Source of the DNA: Legionella lytica
GTDB taxonomy: Bacteria; Pseudomonadota; Gammaproteobacteria; Legionellales; Legionellaceae
Length of the DNA stretch: 64,000 bases
Reading direction: 5' to 3'
Assembly: GCF_023921225.1 (NCBI RefSeq)
Contig: NZ_CP071527.1
Span: 2,136,501-2,200,500 of the forward strand
Program-made: the position numbers and the translations under genes
Notes under the pieces: generated by a model
Databases searched by the model: none
Told to the model about the DNA's origin: nothing
Seen by the model: only the letters and a program-made list of their open reading frames with translations
Shown here: one piece after another, positions 9,945 through 19,419 of the stretch
Position numbering within the stretch: the first letter of the stretch is position 1
How the letters are laid out: each line of letters starts with the position of its first letter

Positions 9945-11813
9945 TTAAGATAAAACCAATAACTTATTGACCCGGCTAATAAAATCAGCTGGATTATCTA
10001 GCTGCCCACCCTCAGCCAAGACGGCTTGTTCAAACAACATGGTTACCCATAATTCAAAAAGACTGTCATCTTGAATATCATGTAGACGTTTGATTAAGGC
10101 ATGCTCTGGGTTAATTTCAAAGACAGGTTTGCTTTCTGGAACCTGTTGGCCTGCAGCCTGGAGAATACGTTGCATTTCTAGGTTCATATCTTGCTCATCA
10201 GCAACAATACATGCGGGTGAATCAGTTAAACGATTGGTTAATAATACATCTTTAACTTTAGCATCCAGAACTTTCTTAATATGATTCAACATAGGTTCTA
10301 AAGTTTTTTCTTGCTCTTTGATTTGTTCTTCAGACTCATCACCAAGCTCTACTTTACCTTTAGAAATGGATTGCAGCTTTTTACCATCAAATTCACTCAG
10401 GTAACCAACTAACCACTCATCAATGCGATCACTAAGTAATAATACCTCAATTCCTTTTTTATTAAAGATTTCCAAATGAGGGCTATGTTTAGCTGCGTTG
10501 TAACTTGAGGCAGTAATATAATAAATTTTATCTTGCCCTTCTTTCATGCGACTAACATATTCTTCAAGTGATACTTCTTGTTTCTCAGAAGCTGATTTAG
10601 TCGTAGCAAAACGCAATAATTTAGAAATAGCATCTCGGTTTGCAAAATCCTCAACAGGCCCCTCTTTAAGTACCAATCCAAATTCATTCCAAAACTTCTG
10701 ATACGTTTCTTTATCTTGTGTGCTCATCTTTTCAAGCATCGATAAAACACGCTTAGTGCACGCAGAGCGAATGCTTTCAACTTGCTTGTTGTCTTGCAGA
10801 ATTTCTCGCGATACATTCAATGGTAAATCACTGGCATCAACAATCCCTTTGATAAAGCGCAAATATCTTGGCAAGAATTGTGCTGCATCATCCATAATGA
10901 AAACGCGTTTGACATAAAGTTTCAAACCGTGTTTGTTTTCATGTTGCCATAGGTCATACGGAGCATGAGCAGGAATGTAGAGTAATGAAATATAGTCATT
11001 CTTACCTTCTACATGGTTATGAGACCAGATTAAAGGATCCTGGAAATCATGAGAAATATGTTTGTAGAGTAACTTATAATCTTCGTCGCTAATTTCAGAT
11101 TTTTGCATGGTCCATAAAGCGGTAGCCTTATTCACGGTTTCCATCTCATTGCTATCTTTATTTTCTTCGCCACGCTTTTCCATAACAATTGGCCAGCAAA
11201 TATGATCAGAGTATTTGCTAATGATATTACGAATGCGCCAATCACTTAGAAACTCATCATCTTCAGCTTTAATGTGTAAAGTAATTTCTGTTCCACGAGT
11301 TGCTTTGGTTTCAGACGCTATAGAAAACTCGCCTTCACCATTCGATTCCCAAACAATACCTTCTTCAGGTTTTAGGCCAGCGCGTCGACTTTTAACAGTC
11401 ACTTTATCAGCTACAATAAATGCAGAGTAAAATCCTACCCCAAATTGTCCAATTAACTGTGAATCTTTAGCGTTTTCACCAGTCAATTGGCTCATAAATT
11501 CTTTAGTACCTGATTTAGCAATTGTACCCAAATTGGCCACAGCCTCATCCCAACTTAAACCTATTCCATTGTCATTAATCGTTATGGTTTTCAATTTTTC
11601 ATTAACATGAATGCTGATCTTTAAATCAGAATCATTTTCAAATAGGGTGCTGTCAGATAAAGCTAAAAATCTTAGCTTATCTAAGGCATCTGAAGCATTA
11701 GAAATTAGCTCTCTTAGAAAGATTTCTTTGTTACTGTAAAGCGCATGTACTACTAAATGCAACATTTGCTTCACTTCTGTTTGAAAGCCCATCGTTTGTT
11801 GCTTATTGACCAT
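9945..11813 (-). CDS. htpG: Molecular chaperone HtpG (Hsp90)
   Basis: Cytosolic ATP-dependent chaperone. The 622-residue protein has the GHKL ATPase signatures [18 protein letters not shown] (residues about 33-50), [29 protein letters not shown] and [11 protein letters not shown]. Middle and C-terminal dimerisation domains follow with normal length. The start is supported by AGGAGA 8 nt upstream. Confidence 0.97.
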   Translation of the reverse strand: MVNKQQTMGFQTEVKQMLHLVVHALYSNKEIFLRELISNASDALDKLRFLALSDSTLFENDSDLKISIHVNEKLKTITINDNGIGLSWDEAVANLGTIAKSGTKEFMSQLTGENAKDSQLIGQFGVGFYSAFIVADKVTVKSRRAGLKPEEGIVWESNGEGEFSIASETKATRGTEITLHIKAEDDEFLSDWRIRNIISKYSDHICWPIVMEKRGEENKDSNEMETVNKATALWTMQKSEISDEDYKLLYKHISHDFQDPLIWSHNHVEGKNDYISLLYIPAHAPYDLWQHENKHGLKLYVKRVFIMDDAAQFLPRYLRFIKGIVDASDLPLNVSREILQDNKQVESIRSACTKRVLSMLEKMSTQDKETYQKFWNEFGLVLKEGPVEDFANRDAISKLLRFATTKSASEKQEVSLEEYVSRMKEGQDKIYYITASSYNAAKHSPHLEIFNKKGIEVLLLSDRIDEWLVGYLSEFDGKKLQSISKGKVELGDESEEQIKEQEKTLEPMLNHIKKVLDAKVKDVLLTNRLTDSPACIVADEQDMNLEMQRILQAAGQQVPESKPVFEINPEHALIKRLHDIQDDSLFELWVTMLFEQAVLAEGGQLDNPADFISRVNKLLVLS

Positions 11814-11877
11814 CTAAAATCTCCTGTATGTACTTGTTATTTAGGTCATATAGGGATTTATTACAGAATTTCAAGGG

Positions 11878-12777
11878 TCAATAATCAAAATTTGGTATAG
11901 TCAGAGTTCCCCCTGAGTGGATAACCAGCACATTTCCTTTAAGTGCTTTACGCTCAATAAATTGTCTTGCTTCATAAAATAGTTTTGCAGCATAAATTGG
12001 ATCAGCCAAAATCCCCTCTTCTCGTGCTAAACGCTTTACTTCATTTTTAATTGTTTGATTGACTGCTCCGAATGCTCTTGCTGTAGTTGGATAAAAACAG
12101 TCATAATTTACAGGCTCACAATTAAGCCATGAATGTAATTTAGATTTAAAGAGTGCCTCATCATCAGCAAGCAAAAGCACGTGAACTTGGGCCTGATGTT
12201 CTAACAAGTTTAAACCTTTAATTAGTGCAGCGGCAGAAAACCCGGTTCCTGCATCGATAAAAATATGCTGAAAACGGCAATTTAAAAACACTTCATTATC
12301 ACAAACATCTTTGGCAAGACTCATTGCACCAACCAGAGCTTGTGGAACACTAGCCCCCTCCAACAACACAAAGCCTGGCTCATTCAATGTTTTTAGGTAA
12401 TTTTGCGCCTGTTCATTTACCTGCCCCCAATCTTCACGTGTTACCCAAATGATTTCATACTCTTCTAAAAAAAGAGAACTCAATTTAAAGTTGCCTTTTC
12501 GCTCTAACTTCCAAGGTTTAATGAGAAATGCCGTAACTTTTAAATTAAACTCTCGTGCTAATTGTAAGGCAGCAAGCAAATTATTGGACTGAGGGCCAGC
12601 AATAATCAGTAAATGCTTAATTCCTTGCTCCATAAGATAAGGCATCAGCGACGCATATTTACGTAATTTAGAGCCACTAATGCCACAACCTAACTCATCA
12701 TCTCTTTTGGCATAGCAAGTAACACCTTGCTTAGGAAAATGATTTAAACGATGGCTTCGGCTCGATAAATTCCACAT
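11878..12777 (-). CDS. PLP-dependent ACC deaminase / D-cysteine desulfhydrase-like enzyme
   Basis: Fold-type II pyridoxal-phosphate enzyme of 299 residues. The N-terminal segment GCGISGSKLRKYASLM holds the probable PLP lysine. GPQSNNLLAAL resembles the PLP phosphate and substrate loop, and IDAGTGFSAAALIKGL is the second glycine-rich loop. The C-terminal HSGGTLT segment fits ACC deaminase and D-cysteine desulfhydrase relatives. Substrate not certain. It starts 5 nt after the yaaA stop codon, so it is probably in one operon with yaaA. Confidence 0.8.
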   Translation of the reverse strand: MWNLSSRSHRLNHFPKQGVTCYAKRDDELGCGISGSKLRKYASLMPYLMEQGIKHLLIIAGPQSNNLLAALQLAREFNLKVTAFLIKPWKLERKGNFKLSSLFLEEYEIIWVTREDWGQVNEQAQNYLKTLNEPGFVLLEGASVPQALVGAMSLAKDVCDNEVFLNCRFQHIFIDAGTGFSAAALIKGLNLLEHQAQVHVLLLADDEALFKSKLHSWLNCEPVNYDCFYPTTARAFGAVNQTIKNEVKRLAREEGILADPIYAAKLFYEARQFIERKALKGNVLVIHSGGTLTIPNFDY

Positions 12778-12782
12778 GATAC

Positions 12783-13547
12783 TTAACGAATAAAATCAAA
12801 ATGCGTTTCCGAAGAGCTGGCTTGATGGAATTCATACCCTAATTCATTAAACTGTTTGATCCCTTCAGGATTATCAATTTGATTTTCCATTAAGAATTTA
12901 GCCATCACTCCACGCGCCTTTTTGGCATGGATGCCAATCATTTTCAGTTGATTATTCTTATGCTCATAAAAATTTATAGTAACTACAGAATAATTTAATT
13001 TTTTCTCATTTACCGCTTTAAAATACTCTGTCGAGGCAAGATTTACTACTACAGGATTTTTCTGTGTTGCTAATTGCTGATTCAGTGTATCAGTAATAGT
13101 ACCTTGCCAGAAATCATACAATGATTTACCCACAGGATTTGCTAAACGTACCCCCATTTCTAACCGATATGGCTGGATAGCATCTAAGGGATTTAATAGA
13201 CCATAAAGCCCCGACAAAATACGCAAATGCGATTGAGCGTAAGTTACAGTGTCTGGTTTCCAAGTATCAGCTTGCAATCCTTGGTAAACATCACCATGAA
13301 ATAAAAATAGCGCAGGATAAGCATGTGGCGAATGCCCATCAAAAACAAATTCCTGATACCGTTCAAAATTCAAAGTAGCTAAGTCTTTAGATAAATCCAT
13401 TAATGCAGCAATATCCTCAACAGACTTGGATTTCATTAATTCGACTAAAGTTTTAGTTTGTTCAGGAAATAAAGGTTTTGAGATCGTTCCAGAATAGGGT
13501 GTTGAAGTTTGTAGTAATTTTTTTGCTGGCGATAATAAAATTAGCAT
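12783..13547 (-). CDS. yaaA: Peroxide stress protein YaaA (UPF0246)
   Basis: DNA-binding protein that in E. coli lowers free iron and limits oxidative damage during peroxide stress. The family start MLILLSPAKKL is intact, as are LSGLYGLLNPLDAIQPYRLEMG and NLASTEYFKAV. Its 254 residues match family length (about 257). It lies between glnA and the PLP enzyme on the same strand. Confidence 0.95.
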   Translation of the reverse strand: MLILLSPAKKLLQTSTPYSGTISKPLFPEQTKTLVELMKSKSVEDIAALMDLSKDLATLNFERYQEFVFDGHSPHAYPALFLFHGDVYQGLQADTWKPDTVTYAQSHLRILSGLYGLLNPLDAIQPYRLEMGVRLANPVGKSLYDFWQGTITDTLNQQLATQKNPVVVNLASTEYFKAVNEKKLNYSVVTINFYEHKNNQLKMIGIHAKKARGVMAKFLMENQIDNPEGIKQFNELGYEFHQASSSETHFDFIR

Positions 13548-13667
13548 TTTTTAGTACCTGGATGTAGTGAGTAGGATTTTGATGCTGCATGAGTAAAGAT
13601 CTGTTTCCATCGTGATATAGGCTGAGCTGATGCAAGGCTCAGCATTGAGAATAGCACAAAAATGTTT

Positions 13668-13690
13668 GCCGGGCTTTACAGCCCAGCCTA
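13668..13690 (-). terminator. Hairpin after glnA
   Basis: Read on the minus strand, GGCTGGGCT-GTAA-AGCCCGGC forms a GC-rich stem shortly after the glnA stop codon, followed by AAACATTTTTG. It belongs to the same dispersed repeat type as the one at 26769. It probably attenuates transcription from glnA into yaaA. Confidence 0.5.
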
Positions 13691-13695
13691 CGACA

Positions 13696-15105
13696 TTACA
13701 AGCTGTAATACAGCTCAAACTCATAAGGATGAGTTAAGCTTCTGATTTTAGCAACCTCTTCTCGCTTCATATCAATATAGTTATTAATAAAGTCACGCGA
13801 GAATACATCTCCCTGCACTAAGAACTCATGATCTGCCGCTAAGCTATCCAAAGCTTGCTCCAAAGATGCACTCACTGTGGGTACATCCACCAACTCTTCT
13901 GGCGGTAGATCATAAAGATCTTTATCCATTGGTTGACCTGGGTGGATTTTATTTTGAATTCCATCTAGACCAGCCATCAACATTGCAGCAAAAGCAAGAT
14001 ATGGGTTCGCAGTAGGATCCGGGAAACGTACTTCAATACGGCGAGCCTTTGGACTACTCACATGTGGAATACGAATTGCTGCAGAACGGTTTCTCGCAGA
14101 ATAAGCCAGCAATACGGGCGCTTCAAAACCAGGAACAAGACGCTTGTAGCTGTTTGTTGATGGGTTTGTAAATGCATTTAATGCACGCGCATGCTTAATG
14201 ATTCCGCCAATATAATACAATGCGGTTTCAGAAAGTCCTGCATATTGATCACCAGAGAATAAATTCTGCCCATCTTTAGCTAAAGATTGATGACAGTGCA
14301 TACCACTTCCGTTATCCCCAACCAATGGCTTAGGCATAAAGGTAGCTGTTTTACCGTAGTTGTGAGCCACATTATGAATCACGTATTTTAAAATTTGTAA
14401 GCGGTCCGCTTTATCAGTTAATGAGCTAAAGCGAGTTGCCAGTTCGCATTGGTTTGCTGTCGCAACTTCATGATGGTGCGCTTCAACCACTTCACCAAGT
14501 GCTTCAAGAGTCAAACTCATGGCCGAACGAATGTCATGTGATGAATCAACAGGAGGAACAGGAAAATAACCACCTTTTATTGAAGGACGGTGGCCAATAT
14601 TTCCGCCTTCCATTTCTTTAGAGGAACTCCACTCAGCCTCTTCTGAATCAATTTTATAAAACGAACCTGACATACTTGTTTGCCATTGCACGCTGTCGAA
14701 TATAAAGAACTCAGGCTCTGGTCCAAAGAACGCAGTGTCCGCAATACCGGTAGATTGTAAATAAGCCTCTGCGCGTTTCGCCAATGATCTGGGGCAACGC
14801 TCGTAGCCCATCATTGTTTTGGGATCAACCACATCACAACGAATAAATAAGGTATTGTCCTGGAAGAAAGGATCAAATTTAATAGTTTCCAAATCGGGAA
14901 TTAACGCTAAATCTGATTGGTGAATTTTCTGCCAACCCTTGAATGAAGAACCATCGATCATTTTACCATTTTCGATTAAATCATCATCAACACAGGAAAT
15001 AGGAACAGTGATGTGTTGCTCTTTTCCACGTATATCAGTGAATCGTAGATCAATAAACTTGGCATCATGTTCCTTAATTGCTTCAAGTAATACTTTTTTA
15101 CTCAT
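13696..15105 (-). CDS. glnA: Type I glutamine synthetase
   Basis: Makes glutamine from glutamate, ammonia and ATP; dodecameric cytosolic enzyme. The 469 residues contain the beta-grasp domain ([15 protein letters not shown]), the [10 protein letters not shown] signature, [11 protein letters not shown] with metal-binding Glu residues, the [16 protein letters not shown]-binding motif, and [17 protein letters not shown]. The tail [24 protein letters not shown] includes the Tyr adenylylation site typical of GlnA regulated by GlnE. GGAGAATGATAA lies before the ATG. Confidence 0.97.
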   Translation of the reverse strand: MSKKVLLEAIKEHDAKFIDLRFTDIRGKEQHITVPISCVDDDLIENGKMIDGSSFKGWQKIHQSDLALIPDLETIKFDPFFQDNTLFIRCDVVDPKTMMGYERCPRSLAKRAEAYLQSTGIADTAFFGPEPEFFIFDSVQWQTSMSGSFYKIDSEEAEWSSSKEMEGGNIGHRPSIKGGYFPVPPVDSSHDIRSAMSLTLEALGEVVEAHHHEVATANQCELATRFSSLTDKADRLQILKYVIHNVAHNYGKTATFMPKPLVGDNGSGMHCHQSLAKDGQNLFSGDQYAGLSETALYYIGGIIKHARALNAFTNPSTNSYKRLVPGFEAPVLLAYSARNRSAAIRIPHVSSPKARRIEVRFPDPTANPYLAFAAMLMAGLDGIQNKIHPGQPMDKDLYDLPPEELVDVPTVSASLEQALDSLAADHEFLVQGDVFSRDFINNYIDMKREEVAKIRSLTHPYEFELYYSL

Positions 15106-15208
15106 TTATCATTCTCCAGGATAGTCTGGGTGTAGTGTACCTTAAGTGACTTATTAAACCCAATAGATTAGACTCTATGTTTTATATTAATTTAAAGCAT
15201 AAAAAAGA

Positions 15209-16417
15209 ATGGGTGCGTATCAATATCAAGCATTGAAAAAGAATGGCAGCACAAGTAAAGGAGTGCTGGAAGCTGACTCAGAACGCCATGCACGCCAATT
15301 ATTACGCGATCAAGGATTGATCCCTACCCAGGTACAGGTATTAACCCAACAGAGATCTGGCAGTAGTGGCAGCAGCAAAGGCAAAATCTCTGCCGCCGAC
15401 CTTTCCCTCTTTACTCGTCAATTAGCTACTTTATTAGCAGCGGGAATCCCCGTTGAAGAATCATTGCGCGGCGTTAGTGAGCAGACTGAAAAAGATAAAG
15501 TGCGTGAACTGATTATTGGCGTCCGCGCCAAAGTACTTGAGGGTTATGGTTTAGCCCAGGCAATGTCTCAATACCCTCAAGCGTTTCCTGAATTATACCG
15601 CTCGACAGTGGGTTCAGGGGAGCAAACCGGACACCTTGATGTGGTCCTGGAAAAACTTGCCGATTACACTGAAAATCAGCAACAAACACGGCAAAAGGTG
15701 CAACAAGCCTTGATCTATCCGGCGATTATGATCCTCGTTTCTATTGGTATTATTTCTTTTTTGCTCAGCTTCGTAGTTCCCAAAATTATTGAGGTATTTA
15801 CCAGCAGTGGACAAACACTACCAGGAATGACCGAGTTATTAATTACTATTAGTAATTTTGTAAAATCCTATGGCCTATACGCTTTACTGGGTATTATTTT
15901 GGTTCTTTATGCCTTTAAGAAAAGTCTAAATAATATAAAGGTTAAAACAGCTTGGCATCGTCTGCTGCTTAAATTACCTGTGGTTTCCTATTTAGCAAAA
16001 ACCATTAACGTCGCTCGTTACATTCATACTTTCGGTATTTTATTTGCCGCAGGAGTAAGTGTTTTGGAAACCATGCGTGTTTCTGCAAGCCTGGTAACCA
16101 ACTTGGTCATGAGGCAAGCATTCGACGCAGCAACCATCAAAGTACGAGAAGGCTCGGGAATAAGTGAGGCTCTAAGAGAAACAGGCTATATTAGTCCTAT
16201 GGCTATTCATTTAATATCCAGTGGTGAAAAAAGTGGACAGCTTTCGCCTATGATGGAGCGCTCCGCTAGCCACTTGGATAATGAAGTAAAACGTCTTATT
16301 GACACATCATTAACCTTATTAGAACCTTTAGTTATCTTATTGATGGGAGCCGTGGTGTTATTTATTGTGTTAGCAACATTATTACCTATTTTCTCAATGG
16401 AACAATTGATAACATAA
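15209..16417 (+). CDS. gspF: Type II secretion inner-membrane platform protein GspF (LspF)
   Basis: Polytopic core protein of the T2SS platform, which links the ATPase to pseudopilus assembly. The 402 residues hold two GspF repeats, each followed by membrane helices. FTRQLATLLAAGIPVEESL (about residue 70), the LVSIGIISFLLSFVVPKI helix, ARYIHTFGILFAAGVSVLE and the ISSGEKSGQLSPMMERSA motif are typical. It heads a tight gspFGHIJK run. gspD and gspE are not adjacent, as is usual in Legionella. Confidence 0.95.
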   Translation: MGAYQYQALKKNGSTSKGVLEADSERHARQLLRDQGLIPTQVQVLTQQRSGSSGSSKGKISAADLSLFTRQLATLLAAGIPVEESLRGVSEQTEKDKVRELIIGVRAKVLEGYGLAQAMSQYPQAFPELYRSTVGSGEQTGHLDVVLEKLADYTENQQQTRQKVQQALIYPAIMILVSIGIISFLLSFVVPKIIEVFTSSGQTLPGMTELLITISNFVKSYGLYALLGIILVLYAFKKSLNNIKVKTAWHRLLLKLPVVSYLAKTINVARYIHTFGILFAAGVSVLETMRVSASLVTNLVMRQAFDAATIKVREGSGISEALRETGYISPMAIHLISSGEKSGQLSPMMERSASHLDNEVKRLIDTSLTLLEPLVILLMGAVVLFIVLATLLPIFSMEQLIT

Positions 16418-16464
16418 GAGCGGATTTTTATTAAATTTAGTATTTATTAAATAGCAGGAGTAAC

Positions 16465-16884
16465 ATGAACAGACAAAAAGGTTTTTCCTTAATTGAAATT
16501 ATGGTGGTTGTGGTCATTTTAGGTATTCTTGCCTCCATTGTTGTTCCCAAAATTATGGGCCGTCCCGATGAGGCGCGTCGAGTCAAAGCAAAACAAGACG
16601 TCCTTGCTATTCAAAATGCCCTTGATTTATATAAACTGGACAATGGTAATTACCCCACTACAGATCAAGGCCTAATGGCATTGGTAGAAAAACCAACGTC
16701 GAACCCGATTCCTCACAATTGGAAGCAATATTTAAAATCATTGCCCAAAGATCCATGGAATAGAGATTACCTGTATTTAAATCCAGGCCAGCATGGTGAT
16801 GTAGACGTCTTTACCTATGGGGCAGAAGGCCAACCAGGTGGTACTGGCATTAATGCAGAAATTGGTAACTGGGATGAGAAATAA
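16465..16884 (+). CDS. gspG: Type II secretion major pseudopilin GspG
   Basis: Major subunit of the T2SS pseudopilus. The type III prepilin signal GFSLIEIMVVVVILGILAS starts after a short basic leader (MNRQK), with the cleavage Gly at 6, Phe at 7 and Glu at +5. The C-terminal part ends in the GspG calcium-loop region (DPWNRDYLYLNPGQHGDVDVFTYG split over about residues 94-117). AGGAG precedes the ATG. Its end overlaps gspH by 11 nt. Confidence 0.97.
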   Translation: MNRQKGFSLIEIMVVVVILGILASIVVPKIMGRPDEARRVKAKQDVLAIQNALDLYKLDNGNYPTTDQGLMALVEKPTSNPIPHNWKQYLKSLPKDPWNRDYLYLNPGQHGDVDVFTYGAEGQPGGTGINAEIGNWDEK

Positions 16885-17356
16885 CCGAGGTTTCACCCTA
16901 ATTGAAATTATGATCGTGATTGTGATTATAGGCATTACCGTTGGTTTTGCCTTAATCGCATTTGGTGATTTCGGTGAAGGCAAGCGCATTCAATTTGCTG
17001 CGGAACAATTAGTAAACAATATGCGCCTTGCGCAACAGCAAGCTATTTTAGAAACAACCACTTTAGGCTTGCGTATTGATAGTAAGAGTTATCAAATTCT
17101 GCAATTACAAGGTTCTCAATGGAGCCCTATGTCTAGTAAGGGAATTTTTAAGACAACTTATTTTCCTAACAATACCGTAATTACCCTGAATACGCATTAC
17201 CGCTCCTCTATAGGCACTCCTCCCATCATCATCACCGCCTCTGGCGATATGACGCCCTTTACTTTAAGTTTTGGTAGTACGAAGGAAACCCAGCTGGTAA
17301 TACTTACTGGGCGTCGTAATGGTGATTTAATACTTAAGGCAGCGAATACAAAATGA
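16874..17356 (+). CDS. gspH: Type II secretion minor pseudopilin GspH
   Basis: Minor pseudopilin. The frame is open further upstream, but the proper start is the ATG at 16874. This gives the short leader MRNNRG and then FTLIEIMIVIVIIGITVG, a classic prepilin peptidase site. That yields 160 residues and an 11-nt overlap with gspG. A later LAQQQAILETTTLGLRI segment is like other GspH proteins. The stop overlaps the gspI start (ATGA). Confidence 0.93.
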   Translation: MRNNRGFTLIEIMIVIVIIGITVGFALIAFGDFGEGKRIQFAAEQLVNNMRLAQQQAILETTTLGLRIDSKSYQILQLQGSQWSPMSSKGIFKTTYFPNNTVITLNTHYRSSIGTPPIIITASGDMTPFTLSFGSTKETQLVILTGRRNGDLILKAANTK

Positions 17357-17727
17357 TGATGCAGCGCAAAACCTCTGGTTTTACCTTAATTGAGGTTTTA
17401 TTAGCCCTCACGATTATTGCCGTCGCTCTCACCGCATTACTTAAAGCAATTGCGCAAAATGTGGAGCATACACAACGTATTAAAGAAAAAACCATAAGCC
17501 ATTGGGTAGCGATGCAAGGTGTTGCAATGGTGCAATTAGGTTTATTGCAAATTAGTCAAAGTCAGGAAACCACTCAGGATACCACGATGCTGGGTGAGCA
17601 TTGGTTTTGGCGAGCAAAAACCAGCACCACCCCAATAAAATCCATACAACTCATCACCATCTTCGTCAGTATGGAAAAAGCCGGACCTTTTCGAGAAGAA
17701 TTGCACGCATTTAGGTATGTACCATGA
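17353..17727 (+). CDS. gspI: Type II secretion minor pseudopilin GspI
   Basis: Tip pseudopilin of 124 residues. Leader MMMQRKTSG is followed by FTLIEVLLALTIIAVALTA, the prepilin signal with Glu at +5. ISHWVAMQGVAM sits where GspI proteins have their conserved helix. Two in-frame ATGs (17353, 17356) are possible; the first gives an ATGA overlap with gspH. It overlaps gspJ by 4 nt. Confidence 0.92.
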   Translation: MMMQRKTSGFTLIEVLLALTIIAVALTALLKAIAQNVEHTQRIKEKTISHWVAMQGVAMVQLGLLQISQSQETTQDTTMLGEHWFWRAKTSTTPIKSIQLITIFVSMEKAGPFREELHAFRYVP

Positions 17728-18341
17728 AAAAAGAATCAGGATTTACGCTCATTGAAATTTTAATTGCCTTAGCCGTATTCGCGATTTTAGCGTCAATTAC
17801 CTCATCTACTTTATATTACGCTTTTAATACACGTACCCGTGTTAATGAGCAAAGTGAACGTCTAAGTGCGTTACAACTTGCAATTAGCATCGTTCAACAA
17901 GACATCAGCCAAACAGCCGAGCGTGCGATTCGTGGTAATGATATGCGTTTATTTCCGATTTTTACCGGTCGTCCTGATTATGTAGAATTTACCCGAGATG
18001 GTGATGTTAATCCGGGAAGTATCGAAAAACGCAGCACCCTCAAACGGATCGCTTTGGTATGCCAAAATGACTCATTACTGCGCCGAACTTGGGATACTTT
18101 AGATCCATTTGACCGAAATACTCATGCCGATAAAGTGCTCATTTCACATTTGAGTGATTGCCATTTTGGTTATTTAAACCAAAGCTTACAAGTATTTCCT
18201 GAATGGAGGGCTGATGCAGTGAATCAAGATCAAAATAAGGAATCATTACCTAAGGCAATCCAGGTCAATCTCAATGTGAAAAAGCTAGGAGAACTTAATT
18301 TATTATTTACGATCCCCGGAGCACTTTATGCCAACAGCTAA
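17724..18341 (+). CDS. gspJ: Type II secretion minor pseudopilin GspJ
   Basis: Tip pseudopilin of 205 residues. The signal MKKESGFTLIEILIALAVF is clear. LQLAISIVQQDISQTAERAIR and DYVEFTRDGDVNPG are family-like segments of the beta domain. It overlaps gspI by 4 nt and gspK by 14 nt, so the six genes are probably transcribed as one unit. Confidence 0.93.
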   Translation: MKKESGFTLIEILIALAVFAILASITSSTLYYAFNTRTRVNEQSERLSALQLAISIVQQDISQTAERAIRGNDMRLFPIFTGRPDYVEFTRDGDVNPGSIEKRSTLKRIALVCQNDSLLRRTWDTLDPFDRNTHADKVLISHLSDCHFGYLNQSLQVFPEWRADAVNQDQNKESLPKAIQVNLNVKKLGELNLLFTIPGALYANS

Positions 18342-19305
18342 TTCATCATCGGCATACCCTCCGCTAATAGTTTCATCAAAATCACATGGTGGAGCGTTAC
18401 TTACCGCGTTATTTATTATGACCTTGGTAGCTATTGTTGCAACGGCCATGAGCTCTAGGCTACAAGTTGATATCTATCGAACTCGCCTGATTATCAACCA
18501 TGATAAACTCTACCTTGCCTCTCAAGCGGTTACTTTCTGGGCGATGAGCGAACTGGGAGACGCTAAGAAAAAATTTTCCGCAGCTAATTCTGAAGGAATG
18601 GTCAGCTCCTATCCCAGAAATATGGGATCAATCTATCCCTCCGTTACCTTAAGTGGGAGCATTTATGATTTGCAAGGGCGCTTTAATCTTAATAATTTGA
18701 CCAATAAAAAATACATCCTAGGCTTTATTAATTTTATTAGTGCAACAGGGATTCAAATGACCCCTGCTGAAAAAATGAATTTGGCATTAGCAATTAACAA
18801 CTGGGTATCCCCTTATGAGCTTGGAGTAGGTGAAGACAATTTTCTTTCTTATTACCTACAGCAAAAGCCCCCCTATCATACCAGCCGTCAATTAATGGTC
18901 AGTATCTCAGAGCTTCGCTTAATTAAAGACGTAAGCCCGAAAATTTTTTTAGCGTTGCAGCCTTATATTACCACCCTGCCTGACTTAACTGCCATCAACA
19001 TCAATACTGCCTCGAAGCAAGTACTGATGTCGTTAAACAACACAATGAATGAGCAAAAAGTTGAAGAATTTATTGAGCTGCGAGGGAAAAATGGTTTTAC
19101 TCGTCTAGAAAAAGCAAATAGTTTATTAAAAAAACTGAATGTCGCTAATGACCAGATCACCTTAGAAAGTGCTTATTTCCTTAGTGTGGCGCATGCGTCC
19201 ATAGAAAACCTTAATTTTACTGTGTATACCTTACTTAAAAGAAATCGAGATAAAAAAGGAAAAATTACAGTAAGTATTCTACGTGAAAGTTTTAATGTTT
19301 TTTAA
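18328..19305 (+). CDS. gspK: Type II secretion minor pseudopilin GspK
   Basis: Large tip pseudopilin of 325 residues that caps the GspI-J-K complex. The prepilin-like segment HGGALLTALFIMTLVAIVA begins near residue 20 and lacks the +5 Glu, as is normal for GspK. SGSIYDLQGRFNLNNL and INTASKQVLMSL are hallmark segments. The longer than usual N-terminal leader suggests that a start after residue 1 could be used. Confidence 0.92.
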   Translation: MPTANSSSAYPPLIVSSKSHGGALLTALFIMTLVAIVATAMSSRLQVDIYRTRLIINHDKLYLASQAVTFWAMSELGDAKKKFSAANSEGMVSSYPRNMGSIYPSVTLSGSIYDLQGRFNLNNLTNKKYILGFINFISATGIQMTPAEKMNLALAINNWVSPYELGVGEDNFLSYYLQQKPPYHTSRQLMVSISELRLIKDVSPKIFLALQPYITTLPDLTAININTASKQVLMSLNNTMNEQKVEEFIELRGKNGFTRLEKANSLLKKLNVANDQITLESAYFLSVAHASIENLNFTVYTLLKRNRDKKGKITVSILRESFNVF

Positions 19306-19313
19306 GCTTCATG

Positions 19314-19342
19314 TTGGCTTACCCCTGCGGGGAGGCCAGCCT
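19314..19342 (+). terminator. Hairpin after the gsp operon
   Basis: TTGGCT-TA-CCCC-TG-CGGGG-AGGCC-AGCC just after the gspK stop can fold into an imperfect GC-rich stem, followed by a short T run (GGTTTTC). A modest terminator candidate. Confidence 0.4.
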
Positions 19343-19360
19343 AGGTTTTCATGCACCCAA

Positions 19361-19390
19361 TTGACCCATATAAGAACAAAGTGCTAACAT
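19361..19390 (+). promoter_or_regulatory. Putative promoter of the 1258-residue gene
   Basis: TTGACC at 19361-19366 and TAACAT at 19385-19390 are separated by 18 nt and lie 30 nt before the start codon at 19420. The match is moderate. Confidence 0.4.
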
Positions 19391-19419
19391 AATGGCTCTT
19401 CAACCTTAGCAAATAGCCC